Of a DNA stretch of 64,000 bases, positions 16,234-22,572 are shown piece by piece. How positions within the stretch are numbered: the first letter of the stretch is position 1; each line of letters starts with the position of its first letter. The DNA is from Roseomonas genomospecies 6. GTDB lineage: Bacteria > Pseudomonadota > Alphaproteobacteria > Azospirillales > Azospirillaceae. The translations under genes and the position numbers were made by a program. The stretch covers positions 1-64,000 of the forward strand of contig NZ_QOKW01000021.1 in the NCBI RefSeq assembly GCF_008365375.1. The letters are read 5' to 3'. Under the pieces are notes generated by a model that saw only the letters and a program-made list of their open reading frames with translations, did not search any database and was not told the origin of the DNA.

Positions 16234-16815
16234 TTACTTCGTGTTGATACTTTCCCAGGCAACTTCTAGTGAGAAGATCACAGATATCAAAATTGCCGAA
16301 ATGGCCAGTAATTTATACAAATTAACACGCTGCAATGCTCTTCGGTCATTTACACGACAGTTATGCGTAGCGGCATTTGCAAGTTCAACGATAAGATTTA
16401 ATCTTAGGTTTTCTTTAATGCTTCCTTCGCCATACTCACCAGTCTCTTGGCAGAGAAAAATTTTATCATCCTTCACAGATGAAATAATGCCATCGGGGCT
16501 ACGAATGTGCTGGTAATTTCCTCCGCAAACCAGCTTCCAAGCGTTCCAGAAGGCTAACCCCACAAAATAAACAGAAGAGGCAGTCAACACCCATATCAGT
16601 ATTGAAAGCTCATCTCTAATTGGCGGAAGTCGCGAAATTACAAAATTAAATCCTGCAAGAATGCCCCCAAACGCAGCAACTATTGCATTCATATTGTTGA
16701 GCATTTTGTCCTTTCGGTCGTGCTCAACATCATAGGCTTTCCTGATGAGAGGCTCCAGGTATTCCGCCTCTGTCTTCTTGACTTCTAGCCGCTCCATCAA
16801 GGCGGCATCATCCAT
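16234..16815 (-). CDS. Unknown three-helix membrane protein (AT-rich moron candidate)
   Basis: A 193-residue protein from ATG 16815 (MDDAALMERLEVKKTEAEYL) with GAAGGGG upstream. A charged N-terminal helix (residues 1-40) is followed by two membrane segments (about 42-62, NAIVAAFGGILAGFNFVISRL; about 70-90, LSILIWVLTASSVYFVGLAFW). A soluble part of about 75 residues follows, then a third membrane helix near the C-terminus (about 167-187). Base composition is clearly AT-richer than neighbouring phage genes, and the gene opposes the late operon. The layout loosely recalls small membrane effectors such as SLATT or Pycsar TM proteins, but no family was recognised. Confidence 0.75.
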   Translation of the reverse strand: MDDAALMERLEVKKTEAEYLEPLIRKAYDVEHDRKDKMLNNMNAIVAAFGGILAGFNFVISRLPPIRDELSILIWVLTASSVYFVGLAFWNAWKLVCGGNYQHIRSPDGIISSVKDDKIFLCQETGEYGEGSIKENLRLNLIVELANAATHNCRVNDRRALQRVNLYKLLAISAILISVIFSLEVAWESINTK

Positions 16816-16894
16816 GGCTTTACCCCTTCTGCTGTGGTGTCGGTGGGATAATACTAAAGAGAGGGGTAACTCACAAGCTTTTGCGTCGGTAGAA

Positions 16895-16919
16895 GGATGG
16901 CGCCCATGAGGCGCCATCC
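16895..16919 (-). terminator. GC-rich hairpin between leftward genes
   Basis: GGATGGCGCC (16895-16904) and GGCGCCATCC (16910-16919) are perfect 10-bp arms with a 5-base loop. The hairpin lies after the stop of the 136-aa gene and before the membrane-protein gene, both leftward. There is no run of U, so it may be a weak terminator or an RNA-stability element. Confidence 0.45.
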
Positions 16920-16968
16920 GCGACAAGTAAAGCAGTCGGCGAGGCGCATCTTCCGATGCTATATCTGC

Positions 16969-17379
16969 TTAATCTTCCGGCCGTGTCGGCAAGCTGTCCA
17001 TGTCCTGTGGCAAGTCGCCGTCGGGTGCCAGTGCGGCTAGCGCTTCGTCGTCGAGTTCCGACACGTCGATGGTGGCGGGATGATCGGCCCATTCCTGCCA
17101 TGTGGCCGCCATGGTTTCGACCGCATACCCCCTATCGCTTTCCTGCCAGCGCTCGGACTTCTCGCTGTGATAGAAGGAAATTTCTTCTGCGATTTCGCTG
17201 GCGAAGCCCTGCGCTTCCTCGATCACGGCGTTGTAAGCCGCGATGGTTTCAAGCAACGCCGGTTTGAGATCGGCATTATCCTCGAACTTGTTTGCGGCTT
17301 CCTCAACTGCCGTCGCCGCTTCACTGATCTTGTTCGAGAGTTCCTGTTGGCGAGTAACCTGCTTCTTCGACAGCTTCAT
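16969..17379 (-). CDS. Acidic helical hypothetical protein (136 aa)
   Basis: Starts at ATG 17379 (MKLSKKQVTRQQELSNKI) with AAGGAA upstream. The first 70 residues form a probable coiled coil rich in Ala, Glu and Asn. The motif FYHSEKSERWQESDRGYA follows, then a strongly acidic, Asp/Pro-rich tail. The SERWQESxxG wording recurs in small hypothetical proteins of phages and plasmids, as far as I recall, without a known function. Second gene of the leftward cassette, 48 bp after the stop of the 127-aa gene. Confidence 0.75.
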   Translation of the reverse strand: MKLSKKQVTRQQELSNKISEAATAVEEAANKFEDNADLKPALLETIAAYNAVIEEAQGFASEIAEEISFYHSEKSERWQESDRGYAVETMAATWQEWADHPATIDVSELDDEALAALAPDGDLPQDMDSLPTRPED

Positions 17380-17427
17380 GATAGTTCCTTGTGATCTTCA
17401 AATTTTTGATCAACGAACGGGTTTGGA

Positions 17428-17811
17428 TTACCCCAGGACCACCGGAGACGTGTCGATGCCATGAACGATGCGTTCGAGCCGTTCGGCCAGATGGAACGCC
17501 GTGCCGATAGAAAGACGGATCGGGTGACGCTCCTCTTCGTTCCCGGTGCCGACGACCACGGTGAGGATCACCGTGTCGTCATGGTTCAGCACGGCGAAGC
17601 GCTCCAGCTTGCCGGCAACCTCGCCGCTGAAGCTCTCCGTGTCCGTGGCGCTCATAAGCGTGCGTGCGAGTTCCATCGCCGTATCCGCCGACAGGTGGCA
17701 GACGGGCAGACCCCGCCCGGCAAAGTGGAGGTGGTTGTCGTCGAGCCGCACCAGATCGAACACCATCGAGTCCGTGTGGACCGGCAGATTGACGGTAAGC
17801 CGCTGATTCAT
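17428..17811 (-). CDS. Hypothetical protein, first gene of the leftward cassette
   Basis: Preferred start is ATG 17811 (MNQRLTVNLPVHTDSMVF), with AGAGGGA upstream; a longer frame to 17865 is less likely. The 127-residue protein alternates beta and alpha segments. Its middle (HLHFAGRGLPVCHLSADTAMELARTL) resembles in pattern the middle of the divergent gene at 17916 (RIILFGGEGLPLTALTLPEATLLSAAL), so the two may share a domain. No family recognised. It is divergent from 17916 across 104 bp. Confidence 0.7.
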   Translation of the reverse strand: MNQRLTVNLPVHTDSMVFDLVRLDDNHLHFAGRGLPVCHLSADTAMELARTLMSATDTESFSGEVAGKLERFAVLNHDDTVILTVVVGTGNEEERHPIRLSIGTAFHLAERLERIVHGIDTSPVVLG

Positions 17812-17915
17812 CGCTATTCCCTCTTGCGAAAGTGCCTGTTCAACGATTCTTGAACCTGCTACCATTATGGCATCAGCGCTCTAGCGCATCAGTCCATTAA
17901 CGCAAGAGTAGACTA
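17812..17915. promoter_or_regulatory. Divergent control region with dyad and direct repeats
   Basis: Separates the leftward cassette from the RHH-type gene. CCATTA (17894-17899) and TAATGG (17914-17919) form an inverted pair whose right arm covers the ATG at 17916. The word GCATCAG occurs twice 15 bp apart just to the left, flanking AGCGCTCTAGCGC. An RHH protein coded next door could bind here and control both directions; this is inference. Confidence 0.4.
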
Positions 17916-18467
17916 ATGGCTCAACGAATGTCAATCGCGCTCGTGCCCGAATTGGGGGAGCGTCTACGCAAGCTCGCTAACCGGCAGGGAATCGCGATCA
18001 CGGCTCTGATTGAGCGCATGGTTGAGAGGGAGGAAGCCGACTTCGCCGACGAGATCGTGAGCAACGGCGGCCTCCCCAACGGCTGGACGGTGGAGGCTCT
18101 GGCCGTCGAGAAGGAGCGCATCATCCTCTTCGGGGGCGAAGGTCTTCCCCTGACCGCGCTGACGCTCCCGGAAGCGACCCTTTTGTCGGCCGCCCTGAAC
18201 GCCGCCGCCGAAGAGAACAAGACGACCATCCTCCCCAAGACGGACCGCGGCAAGCGGCTGATCGAGGTGAAGCGGCAGGGACGCGGCGTGGTGGCGTCGA
18301 TCGACGGCATCCGCCGCAGCATGACGCCGGTCTTCGCGGCTCACCTTGCGGTCTACATGGATATCCAGATTGACCACGCCCCCACGCTGGAAGACGGTGT
18401 AGCAGCACCAGCCGAACCGCCGACCGAGGGGCGAGCGCTTGAGCTTTGGAACGCGCTTCAGCGCTAA
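17916..18467 (+). CDS. Ribbon-helix-helix-type protein with unknown C-terminal domain
   Basis: A 183-residue protein. Residues 5-40 (MSIALVPELGERLRKLANRQ, then GIAITALIERMVEREE) have the strand-helix-helix pattern of Arc/MetJ-type DNA-binding proteins. The remaining 140 residues are an alpha/beta domain with the GEGLPLTALTLPEA segment that echoes the divergent gene's product. It is the best candidate for a transcriptional regulator of the element; no CI- or Cro-like repressor is seen elsewhere. The ribosome site is weak. A hairpin lies directly after the stop. Confidence 0.7.
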   Translation: MAQRMSIALVPELGERLRKLANRQGIAITALIERMVEREEADFADEIVSNGGLPNGWTVEALAVEKERIILFGGEGLPLTALTLPEATLLSAALNAAAEENKTTILPKTDRGKRLIEVKRQGRGVVASIDGIRRSMTPVFAAHLAVYMDIQIDHAPTLEDGVAAPAEPPTEGRALELWNALQR

Positions 18468-18468
18468 G

Positions 18469-18496
18469 AAAAAAGCCGGCGCTGCAACGCCGGCTT
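18469..18496 (-). terminator. Strong hairpin with a T run on the minus strand
   Basis: AAGCCGGCG (18473-18481) and CGCCGGCTT (18488-18496) are perfect arms. On the minus strand the stem is followed by TTTTTT, so it is a textbook terminator for leftward transcripts. On the plus strand the A run precedes the stem, so it may also help end the 17916 transcript. It would insulate the left cassette from transcripts arriving from the right. Confidence 0.65.
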
Positions 18497-18547
18497 CACA
18501 CACGAAGGAGAAGTTTCAACAACGGTTCATGACGGGAACAATATAGC

Positions 18548-19207
18548 ATGAATGCCGTCGATTTGTCAGAAAAAAATCAGGATTCGGAAAGCTCTTTTGA
18601 GGAAAAATCGGAGCGATTTCCCGATGGTCTGTTGACCGAGATCGTTGAAGAACTCAACAGACAGGATTACAGACATCGCGTAATTGGCAGTGTGCGGCGA
18701 AACTTCCCGGAACTATTTTCCTCGCCCTTCGCCGACCTTGAGCGCGATCTTGACATCTTCGTTAAGGGGCTCGGCCCGTCCGGCATCAACATTCATACGG
18801 CTAAGGCCGCGGTGCTCGACGCGCAGAAGCACCGGAAACTGCGCAAGAAGGAGCGCGACCGGCGTGAAGCCGAGCGCGCAAGCGAGCGTCCGGCGGGTTG
18901 GCAGACCTTCACGATTGTCGAAAGCGAACGCGAAGCCGCCCGCGTCGCCTTGATGGCTTGGCTCACGCCCGCCGACACGCCGTTTAAGCGCCAGCACCAG
19001 CACCGCGTTGACGAGTTGACGTTGCTGTGGTGTGCCTGGACGCTTACAAGCCGGCGGCTTGGCCGCGCGCCGAAGCAGCGTGAGTTCGGGGAGACGTTGA
19101 AGGAGATCGGCGGCGCCGAGTTCGTGAAGTCCCGGTCCGCGGAACAGAACCGCTTCGAGAAGATGCGGGACACGTTGACCGCGCCCGGTGGTCCCTGGAA
19201 TGTGTAG
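18548..19207 (+). CDS. Unknown protein (219 aa) beside the three-copy repeat region
   Basis: Starts MNAVDLSEKNQDSESS with a weak ribosome site. It has an acidic disordered N-terminus, then a helical region (PDGLLTEIVEELNRQDYRHRV) and a highly charged stretch (HRKLRKKERDRREAERASERP, residues about 95-115). A helical C-terminal part ends with GRAPKQREFGETLKEIGG, which resembles a helix-turn-helix. No family recognised. It lies next to a repeat-rich, AT-cored non-coding block, so a replication or regulatory role is possible; that is a guess from position. Confidence 0.65.
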   Translation: MNAVDLSEKNQDSESSFEEKSERFPDGLLTEIVEELNRQDYRHRVIGSVRRNFPELFSSPFADLERDLDIFVKGLGPSGINIHTAKAAVLDAQKHRKLRKKERDRREAERASERPAGWQTFTIVESEREAARVALMAWLTPADTPFKRQHQHRVDELTLLWCAWTLTSRRLGRAPKQREFGETLKEIGGAEFVKSRSAEQNRFEKMRDTLTAPGGPWNV

Positions 19208-19220
19208 CCGGGAAAGTTCT

Positions 19221-19436
19221 GGTGACGTATTTTGTATCGCCCTTGGCGCGGTCTTCCATAGCCGCGGACATGCTGTGAAAACAGTAACTTATCGCACGTT
19301 CCGGGGGAGGTTGCGACCGGAGAGGGTGATACAACATCCGTCACCGTCGCTATAATATAATATACTTTTAAGAAGACTCTTTCGGATACAGATTCACTTA
19401 TGGCCGCGGTGACGGATTCTGTATCACCCTCTCCGG
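19221..19436 (+). repeat. Three copies of a 23-bp motif around an AT-rich core
   Basis: Copy A (19221-19243) and copy C (19408-19430) are direct and copy B (19323-19345) is inverted. The shared words are GGTGACG, then ATT, TGTATC and CCCT. C and B differ at 2 of 23 positions, A and C at 3. B and C sit inside longer 30-bp inverted arms (19317-19346 and 19407-19436, 28 of 30 paired) enclosing 60 bp that include TATAATATAATATA. Each copy has a short internal dyad (GGTGA...TCACC). It could be an origin, an operator array or recombinase sites. Confidence 0.75.
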
Positions 19437-19765
19437 CCACCAAGCCCCTTCCTGTGATCTGATAAACCCCCGTCCCGGATCGGGGGCTCCGCTCGCTTCG
19501 CTCGCGGGCAACGGTTCCGGCTCGCTGCGCTCGCCTTCACCGTCGCCATCGTCTCTTGGCCGGAAGGGGTTCCTGAATGAACCCGTGCCGGACTGTGAGC
19601 CCAGGCCCCTATCCGGGTGAAAGAGCGAACCGGATACGTGAGCTTGTTCCGCTCCGGCCCCGCGACATTCCGCCGCGCCGCTCTCCGGAAAGTTCAAGAA
19701 TGGCTGAACGCCTCCGCAGTGCGCCAGAGAATTGACGCGGCACAACAACAGGATGATCGTCTTCG

Positions 19766-19785
19766 ATCAATCAAAGTTGATTGAT
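19766..19785 (+). promoter_or_regulatory. Perfect 20-bp palindromic operator-like site
   Basis: ATCAATCAA and TTGATTGAT flank AG, a perfect inverted repeat about 95 bp before the 68-aa gene at 19880. Length and symmetry suit a dimeric repressor site. A terminator is unlikely, as no T run follows. Confidence 0.45.
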
Positions 19786-19879
19786 AATTAGTCTGCTAGT
19801 CGAGCACTGCTACTTTATTGCGATATCGAAATTGTTATGCGAAGATTGCTCATCATCAACTTACGACGACAGGCTTATC

Positions 19880-20086
19880 ATGAACCTACTTCGCGTCTCT
19901 GATCTTCAGAAATTCGCCGCCCTTCGCGCGGAGCTTCGCGACGTGGAGACCGTGCCCGGCGAGATGGGTAACGCCTTCCGCGGCGCCCATGACCAGCACG
20001 GCGAGGTGATCTTGATCCAGGACGGCGACGGCGGATGGCTCATCGGCGACGGTGTGCGCTTCATCGCGCCGGGTGACGAAATCTGA
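19880..20086 (+). CDS. Small hypothetical phage protein (68 aa)
   Basis: From ATG 19880 the peptide is MNLLRVSDLQKFAALRAELR, then two beta-like segments (HGEVILIQDGDGGWLIGDGVRFIAPGDEI). The frame extends upstream into AT-rich non-coding sequence, so the internal ATG is preferred. It is the last gene before attR. Function unknown; codon use fits the neighbouring phage genes. Confidence 0.55.
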   Translation: MNLLRVSDLQKFAALRAELRDVETVPGEMGNAFRGAHDQHGEVILIQDGDGGWLIGDGVRFIAPGDEI

Positions 20087-20266
20087 TCCCCGTAGCGGCC
20101 CGCAGGTTGCGTGCTGGTGAGTCCTGGCGATGCCCCGGCTACCCTACCAGCGGAATACCTGAGAGGGCATTCAGCGGGCTTCCTGCGAATCGCAATCAGG
20201 TAGGGCTTTTCGGTGTGGTGAAGAGCCTGCGCCCGGCCGGTTCCTGCTACGCTCGACCAGCCCGCA

Positions 20267-20297
20267 CGACTGTTACGCACGGTGCTTGTAACAGTCG
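20267..20297 (+). promoter_or_regulatory. Inverted arm-type sites inside attR
   Basis: CGACTGTTAC (20267-20276) and GTAACAGTCG (20288-20297) are perfect 10-bp inverted arms 23 bp from the attR core. The same word occurs inside attL at 1726 and, with one change, at 1751. This suggests integrase arm binding. The hairpin could alternatively be a terminator for rightward prophage transcripts, but it has no adjacent T run. Confidence 0.5.
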
Positions 20298-20319
20298 CTA
20301 AGTTATTGAAAAATAAGGG

Positions 20320-20339
20320 TGGCTGGGGCGCCAGGATTC
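20320..20339 (+). repeat. Right attachment site core (attR), within tRNA-Gln
   Basis: Identical to 1651-1670. It covers the CCA end, acceptor strand and half of the T-arm of the tRNA, so the tRNA gene is kept whole after integration, as usual for tRNA-targeting integrases. Confidence 0.9.
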
Positions 20340-20394
20340 GAACCTGGGAATGGCGGTACCAAAAACCGCTGCCTTACCGCTTGGCGACGCCCCA
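20320..20394 (-). tRNA. tRNA-Gln(TTG)
   Basis: On the minus strand the 75-base sequence begins TGGGGCGTCGCCAAGCGGTA and ends with an encoded CCA. The 7-bp acceptor stem (TGGGGCG with CGCCCCA) pairs perfectly. The anticodon loop TTTTGGT gives anticodon TTG, and the T-arm holds GGTTCGAATCC. The 3' 20 bases are the phage attachment core. A possible promoter upstream has TTGCAA and TATGGT 18 bp apart. Confidence 0.96.
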
Positions 20395-20472
20395 ACCGAA
20401 CGGCGCATTCGCGCCGGAAGGGTCGGGACCATAATCGGAAACCCGACCCAATTGCAACAGCTACGTTGACCC

Positions 20473-22572
20473 TTACCGTCCTTCGCGGCGCCACGCCAGC
20501 AACAAGGCGCCCAGCGCCAGGGCCAGAACCGCGCCCACAGGCAGCAGAGGCACCTCCGACACGCCGGTCACGGTGAAATCGCCGTTGGCGCGCAGGCCAA
20601 TCCAGTCGTCGCCGGTCTGCGGGCGGTCGGGGCGGGTGCGGCGCACGTCGATGCCGGGGCGCACGCCGCCTTCCGTGTCGGAAATCCAATGCACGCCGCC
20701 ACCGGTCTCCCCGGCGACGCCGGACAGCCGGTCTCCGGTGGAGCGGACGTCGGCCAGTTCCGGCGGGTTGACGGCGCCCACCACGGCCAGGGCCGTGCGC
20801 TCGCCGTCGGTGATGCGGTAGATGCCGGGTTCGACCGCGATCACGGTCGCGCTGGTGCGGCCCGTTCGATCCTCGGTCATCTCCAGTGTGCGGGTCTCGT
20901 CGGAGGGGGTGGTGAGGGTGACGTTGCGCGGGTCGGGTTCCAGGGACCGGCGCTCCACCGTGATACGGTTGCCGTCCACATGGGCGCGCAGGTCGTTCTC
21001 CTCCAACTCCGGCTCCTTCATCAGCCAGTGGGCGAGGCGGCGCAGAAGCTCCGCCTGAGGGCCGCCGCCTTCGAAGCCGCGGCTCCACAGCCACATCTGG
21101 TCCGAAGCCAGCTGTGCCACCCGGCCCTTGCCGACGCGGTCGAGGATCAGAAGCGGGCGGTTGTCGGCCCCGTTCATCACCACCGCGCCGTTGCCCGGCA
21201 CGACCTCCACCTGATGGAACCAGCGGCCCCAGCTCGGCTCGCCGTCCGGGCGGTCGCCGGGAAGGCCGGCGGTCACCGGATGGCGGCGGCCTACCTCGGT
21301 GACGGTCGGCTTGAAGGGGCGGTCGATGGCCTGCCCGGTCGGCTCCGCCGGCATCACTTGGCCCAGAGGCGTGCGGAACAGCGAGAGCGGCGTGGCGTAG
21401 CCCTGGCCGGACGCCTCAAGCAGGGCGCCGCCCTTCTGCACATACTCGGCAATGTTCTCCAGATACATCTGCGGCAGCACGCCGCGCCGGCGGTAACGGT
21501 CGAAGATGATCAGGTCGAACTCGTCCAGCTTGATCTCGAACAGCTCCCGGATCGGGAAGGCAATCAGGGACAGCTCGCGGATGGGGGTGCCGTCCTGCTT
21601 CTCCGGCGGGCGCAGGATGGTGAAGTGGACGAGATCGACCGACGGGTCGGCCTTCAGCAGGTTGCGCCACGTCCGCTCGCCCGCGTGGGGTTCGCCGGAC
21701 ACAAGAAGCACGCGCAGCCGGTCGCGCACGCCGTTCACCACCACGGCGGTGCGGTTGTTGGCGAGCGTCAACTCCTGCCGCGCCGCCTCGACTTCCATCT
21801 CCAGCACGTTCTGGCCGCCGTGGTTGACGGGCAGTTCCATGTGGAAGTCCCGTCCCACCGGCACGCGGATGGTGCGCGGCGGGCCGCCGTCCTGGCGCAA
21901 CGTCACCGCCGCATCGGCCGACTGGCGCCCCGGCATGTCGTCCACCCGGATGGTTAGCTCCACCGGCTTGCCGACGAGGCCGTAGGCCGGCGCCTGGACG
22001 ATGGCGAGGCGACGGTCGCCCTCGTCGCGGTTGCCGGTCAGCAGCGTGTGGACCGGGCCGATCTCGGCCAGCCGGGCGAGGTTCTCCGGAACGTCGTGGA
22101 CCTGCCCGTCGGTGATCAGCACCGCCCCGGCCATGCGGCGGCGCGGCACGTCGGCCATGGCGCGGTTCAGCGCGTCGAACAGGTGCGTCTCGTTGATGGC
22201 GGAGGCGCCGGATTCCGCGTCCCCGGCGCGGACCACGCGCAGTTCCAGGTCGTCGAAGGCCTTCAGGCGCTCGGTCAGCCGTTCCAGTTCGGCCTCGGCA
22301 CGGGCGCGGCGGTCGCCGATGTTCTGGCTGGGCGAAGCGTCGAGCACCACCACGGCCACGTCCTTGATCGCCTCCCGCTTCTCCTGCACCAGCGAGGGGT
22401 TGAGGAGCGCCAGGGCAAGCACCGTCACCGCCAGCGCCCGCAGCCAGACGCCGCGCGCCCGGCGGAAGACGGCCAGCGCCAGGATCGTCAGCGCCACCAC
22501 GAACAGCGGGACCAGAAAGACCCAAGGCAGCAGTGGGGCCAGCGCGATGGAGGTTCCGTCAAGCAGGGTCAC
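20473..22572 (-). CDS. Membrane protein with VWA-like and glutamine-amidotransferase-like regions
   Basis: The 699-residue last gene of a leftward operon. Two N-terminal membrane helices (LLPWVFLVPLFVVALTILAL and WLRALAVTVLALALLN) precede a von Willebrand A-like segment (VAVVVLDASPSQNI). A class-I amidotransferase-like fold lies in the middle (LIIFDRYRRRGVLP, GGALLEASGQGY), and a last membrane helix (LLPVGAVLALALGALLL) lies at the C-terminus. Such proteins accompany MoxR ATPases and DUF58 proteins and are thought to help metal loading or maturation of envelope complexes. The start overlaps the previous gene's stop (ATGA). Confidence 0.8.
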   Translation of the reverse strand: MTLLDGTSIALAPLLPWVFLVPLFVVALTILALAVFRRARGVWLRALAVTVLALALLNPSLVQEKREAIKDVAVVVLDASPSQNIGDRRARAEAELERLTERLKAFDDLELRVVRAGDAESGASAINETHLFDALNRAMADVPRRRMAGAVLITDGQVHDVPENLARLAEIGPVHTLLTGNRDEGDRRLAIVQAPAYGLVGKPVELTIRVDDMPGRQSADAAVTLRQDGGPPRTIRVPVGRDFHMELPVNHGGQNVLEMEVEAARQELTLANNRTAVVVNGVRDRLRVLLVSGEPHAGERTWRNLLKADPSVDLVHFTILRPPEKQDGTPIRELSLIAFPIRELFEIKLDEFDLIIFDRYRRRGVLPQMYLENIAEYVQKGGALLEASGQGYATPLSLFRTPLGQVMPAEPTGQAIDRPFKPTVTEVGRRHPVTAGLPGDRPDGEPSWGRWFHQVEVVPGNGAVVMNGADNRPLLILDRVGKGRVAQLASDQMWLWSRGFEGGGPQAELLRRLAHWLMKEPELEENDLRAHVDGNRITVERRSLEPDPRNVTLTTPSDETRTLEMTEDRTGRTSATVIAVEPGIYRITDGERTALAVVGAVNPPELADVRSTGDRLSGVAGETGGGVHWISDTEGGVRPGIDVRRTRPDRPQTGDDWIGLRANGDFTVTGVSEVPLLPVGAVLALALGALLLAWRREGR

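Larger units (their letters stand above)
19208..19879 (+). other. 672-bp gene-free stretch with repeats
   Basis: No convincing coding frame. The left 230 bp hold three copies of a 23-bp motif around an AT-rich core (see the separate repeat entry). The middle (about 19460-19740) is GC-rich with small palindromes such as CTCGCTTCGCTCG and no obvious signal. The right end turns AT-rich and carries a 20-bp palindrome at 19766-19785 before the last small gene. Confidence 0.6.
1651..20339 (+). mobile_element. Prophage-like element integrated at tRNA-Gln, about 18.7 kb
   Basis: The element is bounded by identical 20-bp sequences (TGGCTGGGGCGCCAGGATTC) at 1651-1670 and 20320-20339; the right copy is the 3' end of the tRNA-Gln gene. 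Inside, in order, are an integrase, a lambda-type head and packaging module, part of a tail module, a leftward cassette of unknown genes, two rightward unknown or regulatory genes and a repeat-rich non-coding stretch. No tail-tip, receptor-binding, lysis or clear replication gene was found. It may be a defective phage or an element that depends on another phage. Boundaries are firm; biological status is inference. Confidence 0.9.

Noticed and set aside
16062..16247. Plus-strand 61-aa frame after the minor tail gene, with AAAGGAG upstream
   Set aside because: Its Trp/Arg-rich text is what antisense of a poly-proline gene gives; the minus-strand gene has an equally good ribosome site and an operon partner. 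Not excluded fully.
19398..19748. Minus-strand 116-codon frame in the gene-free part of the prophage
   Set aside because: Low-complexity text from palindromic GC repeats, start within the repeat motif, no family.
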